DNA of 64,000 nucleotides from Escarpia spicata (lineage: Eukaryota; Annelida; Polychaeta; Sabellida; Siboglinidae): NCBI GenBank assembly GCA_963995525.1, contig OZ023216.1, positions 40,559,159-40,623,158 of the forward strand, given 5' to 3'. This document shows positions 1-10,689 of the stretch, one piece after another. Each line of letters begins with the position of its first letter. The first letter of the stretch is position 1. Under the pieces are notes generated by a model that worked only from the letters and a program-made list of their open reading frames with translations, had not been told where the DNA came from and did not search any database. Both the position numbers and the translations under genes were made by a program.

Positions 1-1893
1 CCACCACCTTGCACAGAATGCATGTCAGGGAAATTGGTCTATAATTTAAGGACCACTTCTGCTGCCTTTCTTGTATACTGGGTTGACAAGAGCTGTGGTC
101 CAGGCTTGTGGGAGTCTGCCGTTCTTGTGTACTGGGGTGACAAGAGCTGTGGTCCAGGCTTGTGGGAGTCTGCCGTTCTTGTGTACTGGGGTGACAAGAG
201 CTGTGGTCCAGGCTTGTAGGAGTCTGCCGTTCTTGTGTACTGGGGTGACAAGAGCTGTGGTCCAGGCTTGTGGGAGTCTGCCGTTCTTGTATACTGGGTT
301 GACAAGAGCTGTGGTCCAGGCTTGTAGGAGTCTGCCGTTCTTGTGTACTGGAGTGACAAGAGCTGTGGTCCAGGCTTGTGGGAGTCTGCCGTTCTTGTAT
401 ACTGGAGTGACAAGAGCTGTGGTCCAGGCTTGTAGGAGTCTGCCGTTCTTGTGTACTGGGGTGACAAGAGCTGTGGTCCAGGCTTGTAGGAGTCTGCCGT
501 TCTTGTGTACTGGGGTGACAAGAGCTGTGGTCCAGGCTTGTGGGAGTCTGCCGTTCTTGTATACTGGAGTGACAAGAGCTGTGGTCCAGGCTTGTAGGAG
601 TCTGCCGTTCTTGTATACTGGGGTGACAAGAGCTGTGGTCCAGGCTTGTAGGAGTCTGCCGTTCTTGTATACTGGGGTGACAAGAGCTGTGGTCCAGGCT
701 TGTGGCAGTTTGCTGGAGGTGTATGATTGCTGGAATATGTGTTGTATTATGTGGATATTTCTCAGGCAGTCTCCTTTAATACTTTTGCTGGGATTTCATC
801 TGGTCCTGATGCCTTGTTTGGTGTTAGAGCTTCAAGCTGTTTTACGATGCTATTTATTCCGATATAAAGTTTTTTGATTGAAGGAAATGGTGATGGGCCT
901 TTAATTGGGATAGGAAGTTGTTCTTTGGTGAAAATTGATTTGAAGTGGTAATTTAGTGTGTTTGCTTTGTCGTGATCAGTTGTTTGCATCTTGTCATTTG
1001 CTTTTTTTTGTGTTGGGTGCCAAGGTTTTCAGGGTTTTTTTTTAAATGAAGGACCAGAATAGCTTAGGGTTTGCGGTGAGTCTTTTGCCTATGATATTAT
1101 TGATGTAGCTGTAATAGGATTGGTTATGTCTTTGTTGACTTCTTTTCTTAGGTTTTTTAAGTGTTCCCAGTGTTTGTTTTCTTTGTTTTATTAGCATTAG
1201 CAAGAGTTTTGTTCCGTTTTATTTGTAGTCTGATTATGTTTTTTTGATCCAGGGTAAATGCGGTTTTGATTTTGTCATGCGGCTATTGATATATTGTTCT
1301 GTCAGTTAAATGGAGTTTTGGTGAAAAAAAGTTCAAATTTTTATCAATTAGATTATCAGGATTTCGGGCAAAGTACTTTTGAGCAAGAAGGGTACAATTT
1401 GATCTGAGGGCTTCCCAGTTAGCAGATTTAAAGTTGTACACTTTGTGTGGAGATATGGTTTTCTTCTTTGGGTTCATATTAATGTGAAAGAGAACAGCTT
1501 CGTTATCGCTCATGCCTGCAACTGTGATTACGCTGGAGATAAGGGCGGGGTTTGTACAAGGTCAAATATATTTCCAGAGTCTATTCGGGTCGGTTCATTA
1601 ACCATATTTGTTAAACCATATTCACTGATTATTTCAAGTAGTTTGTTGTGTTTTGTTACTGTGTGTTGGTTTGTTGTACAGAGGTTTTCCCAGTTGATGT
1701 CTGGTAGGCTTAGGTCCCCGGCGATTATAACTGATGGAGGAAGTTTGCAGCCACGGTAGAGGATAGCCAGGGATTCATGTAGGGCTTGCGGGGATGTTGT
1801 ATGATCATTTGGGGGTCGGTAGTAGGATGCCAAATAAATGGTTTTGTCATGAAAGAAGTGTAATTTAGTCCAGACTATTTCACACGTTTATCT
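1..1893 (-). mobile_element. CR1-like LINE fragment (endonuclease to N-terminal RT)
   Basis: Degraded ORF2 of an APE-type non-LTR retrotransposon, read right to left and running off the left edge. Seen: the end of an endonuclease domain (about 1,893-1,528) with YLASYYRPPND and AGDLSLPDINW, where the family usually has GDFNLPDINW; a linker (1,513-990) with LPWIKK; the RT entry NKASGPDEIPAKVLKETA (about 850-765); a frameshift near 764; then IFQQSYTSSKLPQAWTT. The motif NYRPISLTCILCKVV lies at about 45-1. Between the last two pieces sits a 12-copy tandem array. Several frameshifts make the copy non-functional. The family call rests on motif order and spacing; the exact clade is inferred. Confidence 0.88.
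67..705 (-). repeat. 54-bp tandem array, 12 copies, inside RT coding sequence
   Basis: Unit starts recur every 54 bases (121, 175, 229 and so on to 661) with a diverged first unit near 67. On the minus strand each unit encodes 18 residues, QAWTTALVTPVYKNGRLL with small variants (VHK for VYK, LP for LL). This is the conserved RT segment that precedes NYRPISL in CR1-like LINEs. 54 is a multiple of three, so the array stays open in several frames, giving long ORFs on both strands that should not be taken as genes. Confidence 0.93.
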
Positions 1894-1931
1894 TGGGGTC
1901 TGCAATTATGTCATTTCTCAGTGACAAAAGC

Positions 1932-2050
1932 CGCTGTGTAGTATTATAAAGTTTTGTTTATAATCTGCTGAGTTCGCGGGTGCAACTTTCAAATTGCGAT
2001 CACTCTTTCGGGTTTATTAAATAGAAATTCACGAGCAATGTACCGCCAAT
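1932..2050. repeat. Dispersed repeat, about 120 bp, copy 1
   Basis: The stretch from GTAGTATTATAAAGTTTTG to GCAATGTACCGCCAA is closely repeated at about 42,700-42,824. No coding content. Here it separates the fragment at 1-1,893 from the LINE at 2,340-5,040. It may be the end of an element that was not recognised. The following 2,050-2,340 is AT-rich, then purine-rich, with no gene seen, and could be LINE 3' UTR. Confidence 0.75.
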
Positions 2051-2339
2051 ATATATGTAATTTAGTATTATGAATAATAAACAAAGGTTAATAAATCAAC
2101 AATGGACATGTAACTTTAACAAAACACGTCCAGTTTATTACTACTACTAAAACAGTGTCTTTTTATTTTTGTTCTATGTTATGGCCACCTTCATTATGAA
2201 GATTATGTAATTTTTGGGGGTAATCTTTAGAAAAGAGAGAAGAAATGTAGTGGTGTAATTAAATGGGGTTAGGGGATGTATAAAGGGGGAGGGAAGGGGA
2301 GGGAGTGACGGGGATGGGAGGTTTATAAGATTCAGAGGT

Positions 2340-5040
2340 GGTGCTGCAGCCTGGCCTTAAAAGATACAACATTTTGGGACAGGCAGTTCCATTCTGCTAT
2401 TTTGCGCGGGAAAACATTACATCTCCCTGCACTGGTGGTACGGTGGTAGGGAAGGTGTCATAGGTTTTCCTTGTTTTTATTTTACGAGGACCGGATATTG
2501 TGGGCAGATACAGCGAGTTGATTGTGATGGCTCCTGTTTTGTATGTATATATGGTTCTGAGGCGTGCTTTCTTTCTCCAACTTGGAGGGTTGACCAGTTT
2601 AATGTATTTAAAATAGATTCTACTGAGGAAGTGTGGCGGTATTTGTTGGTGACACAACGTGCTGCTCTCCTCTCAATCTTTTCGAAGGCAGTTATGTATT
2701 TGATGGTGTAAGGCTTCCATACTGGGCTGGCGTATTCCAGGACAGGTCTGACAAGGACTCTATACGCTGTTTCTTTTATTCTCTTATTCTCTATTTTGAC
2801 ATCCCGTCTAAGGAAACCCAGGGTCTTCTTTGTTTTGTTTGCTGTGTTATTGACGTGTGTGCTCCATGTGTTGTCACTTGGGATCGTAATGCCTAGGTAT
2901 TTAACCTTATTGCTGTTAGTGAGAGCTTGTCCATGCAGCTTGTATGAGGCTTTCAGTGTCTGCCGTTTGCGTTTGGCGCTCAGGATGAAACACTTCTAAG
3001 AGTTGAATGATATTGATCACTGCTCTTCCCAATGGGAGTGCGCATCTTTGTCCCTCTGTAGGTTTTCTTGGTCTGTTTTTCGTTTTTATTTGGCTATGGC
3101 AGATTGTGTCATCTGCAAACATGCTGATGTTTGGTGTTATACAGGGTGGCCGTTAATGTAAAAGAGAAAGAGGGCAGGACCAAGTTCTGACCCATGCGGG
3201 ATTCGTCCGCGTGCATTATAGGGGTTGAGGTTCTCGAGGAGCTTATCCACTCCCTGTACTGTTATTTCGGGGTTGTTACAGGGTGGGTAGACTGGACTGT
3301 CTGGTACGGACGGACAACTCTGGTCGAACACTTACACTGATATTTGGTATTTTGGGCTGAAGAAAGAACCAAATTGTTTGTTGAGTAGTTCAACTCTCTC
3401 TTGTGCATCAATGATGAGTTTTGTCCTTCAACTTTCAGTGTAGGTATACCCATTACCCAGTCTTCATAGACTTTATGTAGGCCCAAAACTGTTTATTGAG
3501 ATGCGGTTTCTCTGCCTGGTCTTCAGAGAAGACGCATTTATTTCCAGTTCTGCCTGCGAAGTCTCTTTAGGATGAGTCGCTTGAGAAACTTGAATTCCTC
3601 TCTTGTTTCTTCACTGCATGTTTTTCCCAACTTTTATGTGGTATATTCCTTCTATTAATGAGGTTCTGGGTCTCATAATCTACCCACGGGTGGCTGGCCT
3701 TGGGATTAGACATCCTGTGAGGAATGTGTTGGATAACTGCTGCTGTCAGTTGGTCTCTGATGGTTGTCCAGATTTCCTCTGCGTTACTGTCATCGTCATA
3801 TGATTCGGCGATCTTTATAGAAAGTTGGAGAGCTGAGGCCTTCATAGAGTTCCAGCCAGCTTTACTGTATACAGCGATGAGCCGACATGGAAGATTCTTC
3901 TTGTGTATGTGAAGCTGCAGTTCCATAGTTCTGTTCTGGTGACGATGTTAGGGCATTGGTCACAAAAGCTAAAGAGTTTTCACTTCACGAGTTGAGGTTT
4001 GAACCATCTGCTCCATGTCAGGTCTTGCATGGTGTCCACGAAGGCATAGTGTAGGCGGGGGTCGCTGATTACTCCTTTGAGGGTCTTAGTGGCCCAGTCC
4101 CAGCCGGGTACGTTAAAGTCACCTCCTATTACTATGACCGCATTTTGCTTTGCAAAGTATGTTAGACTGGGTTCAGTAGGCGCTAACTTAGTTTGGCGTC
4201 TGTAGTAGGCGCATTCCATTGGCCGCGTCTGCCTTTTATTTTAATTTTGATCCATATTATCTCACATTCCATGTTGGTTAGTAAAAGTTACTCAGAACAA
4301 ACTAATTCCTCGGTGACAACAGTAACAACTCCTAATCCATTTCTATTAATGTTTTTTCCGGAAGACCTGGTAGTTCCGTGGAAAGATCTTCGAAGATTTC
4401 ATTGAGGTTTCTATCTATGTCTCAGTCCCTGTTATGATATCAGGTTTAGTGCTCTGTATGAGGTTATCCAATTCTGCAGTTTCCCCAATCACTGATCTGA
4501 AGTTATCACTCAGGTGAAGTTAACATTCATGAAGCGGAGGGGACGATGAGTGTTACGGTTCTGTCGAGTAATTATTGTTGGATATGATGTGACCAGAGGC
4601 TTGAAGGAGTTATCTGGAGAAGCAGAATCATAAATCTCAAATAGTTGACTGTCTTTAGTTAAAACCATGCATATCAAAGGCTAGTGAACTGTGGTTATCA
4701 TTGGCGCATACGATGCAATGCTAGTTGAGATCACTCCTTCCTACCAAGTTATATGACGCACTACCCACACTCTGGCAATCTGCATGGAACCACTGCCCAC
4801 AAAACTCGCATGCTATGCCTCTCTCATTCCAGTTTACAGGTTGGTCTCATGTACCACAGGGAAACTGTGTGTCTTCAGATGGGTTAGAATTGGAGCTGTT
4901 TGTCACAGACATGTTCAAAATTAGATTAATGAATAAGGCTGCTGTTAGTGATAATTGGAGTGTATAGCGAACTGCTGACATACTTCACGTGTAGGATGTA
5001 TATTTCCAATTTATAGCAGTACAAGAATGATAACTAACAT
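2340..5040 (-). mobile_element. CR1-like LINE, ORF1 to 3' end, internally deleted RT
   Basis: Read from 5,040 down: remains of ORF1 with a PHD-like Cys/His segment (VNWNERGIACEFC, WFHADCQSV, about 4,870-4,720); endonuclease with KPDIITGTETW (about 4,450), YYRRQTK and GGDFNVPGWDW (about 4,200-4,110); the inter-domain linker (3,926-3,567); RT start ITVQGVDKLLENLNPYNARG (about 3,270-3,200). This is joined directly to RIPHGSELGPALFLFYING, then MFADDTI (about 3,120, equivalent of the YADD box) and the RT thumb/C-terminus (YLGITIPSDNTW, VRPVLEYASPVW, down to about 2,340). The stretch between the RT entry and the GxxxGSxLGP motif is missing. Frameshifts and stops are frequent, so the copy is dead. 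It would lie in the last intron of the NIDO gene ending at 5,996. Confidence 0.88.
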
Positions 5041-5191
5041 CACCTATCACCTTATAAGCCCACGACATTTCAGGAAAAATGGATTGATGTGCAGAAGAAA
5101 TAAAAGTATGAAACAAAACAGTGGAGCTTCAGAAAGTGCTTCTTCCCACCAAAATGTTCCCATCTTGTCCCCAAGATAGCTACGTTTTTAA

Positions 5192-5575
5192 GGCCGTGTT
5201 CACATCTAATTTTCTACCGAATTACGATGCATATCAACTAATTCGGCTCTGTTCACATACACAAAGTTATGCCGGATTAAAGCGCCAACCGAATTAGTGC
5301 ACCAGGGGGCGTGGTGTGCGGATCATATGTCATACTCTGAGCGAGACTACAGCCCTCTGCCATGCAGCAGCGCCGCCATCGCCGAATCAAAGCAAACTTA
5401 GCGTTCACATTAGTTTGATCCACATCCCAATTCGGTTAGCCGAATTATAATTCAGCGATTTTTATTATTATAATTCGGGTAGCTTAATGCGGATCAAGAG
5501 TGTTCACGTTGCGCTACACGAATTGGGATCCGCATCCTAATACGGATTAAATTAAAGCTGTATGTGAACACGGTC
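5192..5575. mobile_element. Harbinger-type MITE, 384 bp, copy A
   Basis: Terminal inverted repeats GGCCGTGTTCACAT at the left and ATGTGAACACGGTC at the right match at 13 of 14 bases when one is reversed. A TAA target duplication flanks both ends (5,189-5,191 and 5,576-5,578). The inside is non-coding with internal inverted motifs around CGAATT. A 3-bp TWA target site and short TIRs suit PIF/Harbinger; no transposase is present. Confidence 0.82.
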
Positions 5576-5747
5576 TAAGACAGTATTGTTTGATTTTGAC
5601 ACAATGTATCCGTATACACTCAAGCTAAAGCCGTAATTTTTTTTAGAGTTTTAATACAATCACAGGTTTCCAAGACAGGCCATTATCATACTGTAATCAA
5701 TGCAATAGCACAAAGCTGTTTACCAAGATTCATTCTCTTAATTTCAG

Positions 5748-5996
5748 GTTGGATTCAACGCAGGTGACAGATGGCGTTACTACACGCAGTTCGGTTCTCT
5801 CACCCCGGATATCATCGACATCAGGACAAAGACGAACTGCGGAATTCGAGGTCGCTACGTGTTCCGTGTCGATCAGAGGGAGATCCTGAATCCGGTGCCA
5901 AAGATGTGGACTGACTTCAGATCAACGAGTTCTCTTGGTCGATCTGCGAGTAGGGGAAAAGCAAAGAAAGGAGCTCCTATAACGCCTCCCCAGTAA
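5748..5996 (+). CDS. NIDO-domain protein, last exon (paralogue 0)
   Basis: Terminal coding exon of a plus-strand gene whose earlier exons lie beyond the left edge. The acceptor is CTTAATTTCAG before GTTGGATTC. It encodes 82 residues and a TAA stop: [44 protein letters not shown], then a basic Ser/Arg/Lys-rich tail ending GAPITPPQ. The [10 protein letters not shown] and GR.VFRVD motifs are the end of the NIDO domain found in nidogen, alpha-tectorin and related extracellular proteins. The frame is intact and closely matches the last exons at 25,067-25,297 and 51,426-51,673. Probably secreted, judging from the full paralogue at 25-33 kb. Confidence 0.85.
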   Translation, partial: VGFNAGDRWRYYTQFGSLTPDIIDIRTKTNCGIRGRYVFRVDQREILNPVPKMWTDFRSTSSLGRSASRGKAKKGAPITPPQ

Positions 5997-6169
5997 CAAC
6001 GTCTTGGAGACTGGTTCTTGATTTGGGTTCAGCACAAACCAAAGACCAGATATTACAAACACTTCAGTTGTTACATTCGTCGTGCGTAAAGGTTGCTAGT
6101 TGATGCGTTTATCTGCCTATGTGTTGATAATAATATATTAAGCAGTAATGTATCTACATAATACTACGT

Positions 6170-6175
6170 AATAAA
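6170..6175 (+). promoter_or_regulatory. Polyadenylation signal AATAAA
   Basis: Canonical hexamer 174 bases after the stop at 5,996. The equivalent signal is kept in the block B copy at 51,838-51,843, which supports its use by the NIDO gene. Between it and 6,740 only non-coding sequence shared with block B is seen. Confidence 0.55.
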
Positions 6176-6744
6176 TTGCATAAAAATGTTAAGGATTTAT
6201 AAAGCAGTCTCGGTAGTTTCAAGATTTAATTATAACGACGTGGTTGAAAGCACAGTGATGCTTGCACAGAACTGTTATATGTCCTAATTATTTTGCTGAT
6301 TTAAAAAGGCTGGACGTATGCCATAATCTGGATATATAGTACTGTGTAAACGTTGTCGTTGCATTGTCATTCAATTTAAATAAAACTACTAGCAACCATA
6401 CTGAAGCTATTCATCATTTGATCCTCATCTATGCGACAACATAGAAATGACATATTAGTCCATGTGTGACCGGTGTAAACTGTTCAGGCAATTTCTTATT
6501 GATACAGGAACACAATAATATTATTGTGGAAGTATTCGGCCGCCTTATCAGATTAGATTATTCGACGTTCGCTTACTTGCACTTTTCTTTATACCCCAAC
6601 CTACGTGGCGCCAACGTGATGCGGCCTCTTAATTGCTCTGTTTAAGCAGGGGACAACCTGATTTTGCCGTTGGATGCTCTATCATAACACCACGCAGTCA
6701 AAACAACAAGTTCTTCTCTTGGAACATGCGAGTTTATTTTTTAT

Positions 6745-8090
6745 TTTTAATGCGAAATATGCACTATGTACATTCCGCGAACAATCTCAATTAACGCAGA
6801 ATGATCCGGTTTGTATGATATCACAGTTATGTTAGCCAATAATAATAATGATAATAAGATAACTACTATTGCACCTAAATCTGGAAATCTGGAAAATAAC
6901 CTCAGAGGCGCATCAAAACAAAAGGATTGGTCAATCTCAGAATCCATCAGTAGTATTCCAGTTGTCAACAGATGGGTCAAGGCGCTAGGGAGCTACGGTG
7001 GATAAGCAAGGTTGTAAAGATCATTTTTTTAATGACGACGGAATTTTTTTTAATTTTCAACTGATCTAACATTAAGAGGGAGCATAATCCAAAGGGTTGG
7101 TGCAGCAACAGAAAAAGCCGTAGTTCCAACGTTAGATGATCGAAGCTGGATAGGTTTTCTTACAGGTGTAAGCAATGAATGCAAATATATTGGTTGCTTA
7201 CTGGACAGTGTCTGGTATGTAATTGCACATATTATAAATATTATACGATATGTTACAGGAAGCCAATGCAAAAACATGAAAAGTGGTAGAGAGCGAGACA
7301 AATTTTGGACATGCTGAAGTTTTGTGGTATCCTTGCTAGCGTTATTGTAAAGGCGGGAATTGCAATAGTCAAGTCTGCTGCTAACAAGCGCTGTTGCAAT
7401 AGTTTTAGCAACAGAAAATGACATACCGGCGAATACGGCGAAGATCACGAATATGATAAAAACAGCAGCGACATATTTGAGATATGTGTTTTCGGAAATG
7501 GAAGTTACTATCAAAGCTCAATCCTCGATTCCGCACCGAGGTTGCTGGCGTGATACACTGATTCAAAATACGCGTAGGGAATAAACATCCAGTTTATTAT
7601 GCTGCATTGGAGTACCAATAATTATCAATTCAGTTTTATTTGCATTTAATTTCAACTTACTGTCAGTCATCCAGTGGAAGATATCTTCAATGCAATCTCA
7701 AAGTTCGTTAAGGGAGTGATTTGTATCCGGGCTAGCCAATGAAATGTAAATCTGAGTATCATCAGCATAAAGATGATGATCCAAGTTATGGCTTTGTATA
7801 ACAGGGCGTGGTGTGAAGTGTAAAATGCAAAGGCCCAAGAAAAGAACCCCGGGGAACACCAAATAAAGCCGGCAGTGCAGCTGAAAAGCAGTTCCCAATC
7901 TTTATAGTTTGGTATATATCAGTTAGATGTGAGGAAAACCATCTTAGAGCAGTGCCAGATATGCCGTACCACTTTAATATGCGTTCAATGAGAATGCTGT
8001 GATCAATCATGTCAAAAGCGGCAGAGAGATCTAGTAAGGTAAGTGCAGTCACTTTACTATTATTAATGCTCAAGTTAATGTTATTATGAA
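6745..8090 (-). mobile_element. L2/CR1-group LINE, RT half, copy A
   Basis: Minus-strand RT remnant: LTLLDLSAAFDMIDHS (about 8,040), FGVPRGSFLGPLHFTL (about 7,850), [14 protein letters not shown] (about 7,770, catalytic YADD intact), then after a gap SSRLDYCNSRLYN and FLHWLPVTYRI (7,400-7,240) and a C-terminus with AAPTLW. Frames shift several times. The low-complexity tail from 7,050 to 6,745 is taken as 3' UTR. The same element in the same place and orientation is at 52,390-53,740, so it pre-dates the block duplication. Confidence 0.85.
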
Positions 8091-8099
8091 CCTTTAAGA

Positions 8100-8640
8100 T
8101 ATATGCAGCGGAATAGAAGGCGGGGTTTGCAAAGGTAGAATGTGGTAATTATAATATTAGTATCCAGGAATACCAATACCAACAACATGGGTTTGGAAAT
8201 AAAATTTGAAATATATTGAGGTGCTCAGATGTAAATGTTTTAACTTGGATGTAGATTGACTGCATATTCGTATGCTTTCATAAGTGTATTCATTTAAAAA
8301 AAATCTAAATGTTTAAAACAACAATATGCAGCAGTAATTATGTATAATATAATTACACCCCATAGACTCACTTTCCAAAACCAAACTCAAATTTATTATA
8401 TTTTAACAGTGTAAGAAGGTCTCAACCTACAAACTTTCATGAAAATGGGATTATTTAAAATAATTTAAAATATCTTCTTATGGCTAATTGGCTAGGAGCA
8501 AATGTTGAACTATGTGAAAAGGTGGTAACCCTGTGTACCTTCCCATTGATCAGATGTAACTGTCCACAACTATCCAATATAAACCGAATAGAGGCTTCCG
8601 AACACACTTATTTGGTGTCAGAGTATTTTATTCCATGCTG
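8100..8640. other. Unassigned sequence shared by both blocks
   Basis: AT-rich, no open frame with recognisable content. Matches about 53,750-54,240. It may be the 5' part of the neighbouring LINE or an older repeat. Confidence 0.4.
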
Positions 8641-8643
8641 TAC

Positions 8644-8780
8644 AAGTGTCAATACTGTTGGAGCATTTAATTAGTGACAATTAACTGTAGAAGTGTCAAT
8701 ATTGTTGGAGTAATTAATAAGTGACAATTAACTATAGAAGTGTCAATATTGTTGGAGCATTTAATTAGTGACAATTAGCT
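8644..8780. repeat. 47-bp tandem repeat, 3 copies
   Basis: AAGTGTCAATA recurs at 8,644, 8,691 and 8,738. Each unit also contains TTAGTGACAATTA, a partial reverse complement of its own start. Absent at the equivalent place in block B (near 54,250), so it arose after the duplication or was lost there. Confidence 0.85.
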
Positions 8781-8804
8781 GCTCAAAAAATGACAACAAC
8801 CAGT

Positions 8805-8995
8805 CAGTCGAAACGGGGGAGCGGTGGTCGAGTGATGGAGCGCCGGACTGTCGGTTGAGGGGACCGGGGTTCGAATCCTACTACCGATCGGCGTTTCGAA
8901 CCTTGGCGAATTTCGTTCACTCCATGTTGCCTTTGTCTTTTGGAAGAGACACCATTAGCTGTAGGTCTCTTCTACCTGGTGTCTATGAAAGAGAA
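8805..8995 (+). mobile_element. tRNA-derived SINE, type 2
   Basis: tRNA-like head with a box A-like segment (GGTCGAGTGATGG) and a box B, GGTTCGAATCC, at about 8,869-8,879. It continues into CGAACCTTGGCGAATTTCG, related to the middle of the SINE family at 29,908-30,239. Not present in block B. Confidence 0.7.
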
Positions 8996-8999
8996 GACA

Positions 9000-9970
9000 A
9001 AACTATTCAACGCACTGTATGTGATTTTCTCCAAGGTTCTCTTGTTGGGCCTTTGCTTTTCACTCTCTACACAACACCACTAAGCTCTGCTATTAACAGT
9101 CATAATCTAAGCCATCATCTTTATGCAGATGATACCCAGATTTGCATGTCTTTATCTACTGCTAATACTAATTGATTAAAGATAAATGCTTATACAAAGT
9201 TTCTAATAATTGATACACAGAGGCAGCAACAAAATTAAAAGCTTTTTTCCCACACCTATGCTTAGCCAGTCTGTTACGTCTGCACCTTCAGCACGAAATA
9301 TTGGAATAATTTTTGATGATCAGTTCAATTTTAGACGGCATATTTATCAAACTTGTCGCTGCTGTTATTGTCATATTCGTGATTTACGATGTATTCACCG
9401 TTATTTGTCTCTTTCTGTTACAAAAACTATCTTTACTGCATTTGGTACTAGTAGGCTTGACTATTGTAATTCCCCTTTTCACAATGATGCCCTTAAGGAT
9501 ATCACTAGGCTACAACGTGATTTACGACGTATTCGCCAACGTCTACAGAATTGCTTCCCTAGGGTTGTGATTCAGTCTCCACGGTTTTTCCACTCAGTGC
9601 CTATTCTGCGTTCCTTGCACTGGCTTCCAGTACGATGTCGTATTATTTTAAGATATGTACTATTACCTATCAGGCATTTTCATGTAAGCAACCCAAATAT
9701 TAATATTAATTGCTTACTCGTGTAAAAAAAAATATTTCTGATTAATTTTGTTTCTAGAGTCAACACTAATATTGGAACTAGGTCATATTTTGTTGGTGCA
9801 CCAACTCTCTGGAATGTGCTCCTTCTCATTGTTAGATTAGTTGAAAACATTATACAATTTTCGCCTTGTACACAATCTAATTTACGTAAATCATTAAATG
9901 TAGCATAAATATCAGGGCAATGCAAATAATATGTAAATCGAACAAAATCAAGATAACATTATAATAATTA
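9000..9970 (+). mobile_element. L2/CR1-group LINE, RT C-terminal half and 3' end, copy A
   Basis: Plus-strand counterpart of the element at 6,745-8,090. [15 protein letters not shown] and HHLYADDTQICMSL (about 9,034-9,150) are followed by NIGIIFDDQFNFRRHI, TSRLDYCNSPFHND and SLHWLPVRCRI (9,297-9,650), then the AAPTLW-like end (about 9,800). Around 9,510-9,555 a segment reading RDLRRIRQRLQNC appears as a small internal duplication next to the usual LQxVQNC. From about 9,863 the sequence is the element's 3' tail, also seen at 55,415 and 58,060. The copy at 54,260-55,510 is orthologous within block B. Confidence 0.82.
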
Positions 9971-10094
9971 TAAGAACAGTCGAATAAAACTAAAACATTA
10001 ATAAAATAAAAAAACTACTATGTATACAATTTTTAAACAAATATAATATAATATGTAGATATAGAATAATAGTAGTCCTTCGACAGACGTGTAG

Positions 10095-10385
10095 TCACGC
10101 TTGTGTGTGCCGTCGCGGCCGCGGTAGCTCTAGGCAACTCTCCAGTAGATCGTCGTGGCATATATATATAGATATGTGTGAAAGTCGGTACCAGCCTTTA
10201 TCACTATTCATGCCGACCTTTGTTATTTTTCTTATCCAGATCGTTTCTTTGATGGCTCTTGTTCTCCAACCCGACTCCCCGCCTACAAATCGGGCCCCCA
10301 CCCAGTCTACTATGTGACTTTGTTGAGTCAGATGATCGGTGATGGCTGATTTTCCGATGAGGAGAGTGAAGGATGAAGTTGTGAG
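10095..10385 (-). mobile_element. Penelope-like element fragment (GIY-YIG C-terminal part), copy A
   Basis: The minus strand encodes GKSAITDHLTQQSHIVDW, a variable segment, RAIKETIWIRKI, then MNSDKGWYRLSHI. The order SAxTDH, H.IDW, R.IKE.I.IRK, MN.D.G.Y.LSH matches the C-terminal GIY-YIG-associated region of Penelope-like elements as I remember it. No RT is seen next to it. A (GT)n-rich stretch (10,385-10,445) lies at its upstream side. Copy B is at 55,640-55,950. Confidence 0.6.
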
Positions 10386-10689
10386 AGCGTGAGTGTGTGC
10401 TCTTGTGCGTTCGTGCGAGTATGTGCGTGTGTGTGTGTGTGTACGTATGTACATATGTATCTACTATCATGGGCCTGAGACTTTACCACCTCCAGAAACC
10501 AAATCTAACACAGACCTTTCTGTTAAAGGAGGTGTAGATCTCCACCAGCTGGGGCGCACAGTTATATGCACAGTTAGCGCACCTCCCATACTGGTGGCAA
10601 TACAGTATGATGTGCAAAGGTGATACACGATTGAGCTACTGTATCTGCAAAGGCTTCTCTGTATAATATGGATGTCTTGTTTTTATGTT

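Noticed and set aside
39..877. Long ORFs of 214 and 268 codons on both strands with an 18-residue repeat
   Set aside because: They are frame shadows of the 54-bp array. The biologically meaningful frame is the minus-strand RT frame, which matches the flanking LINE.
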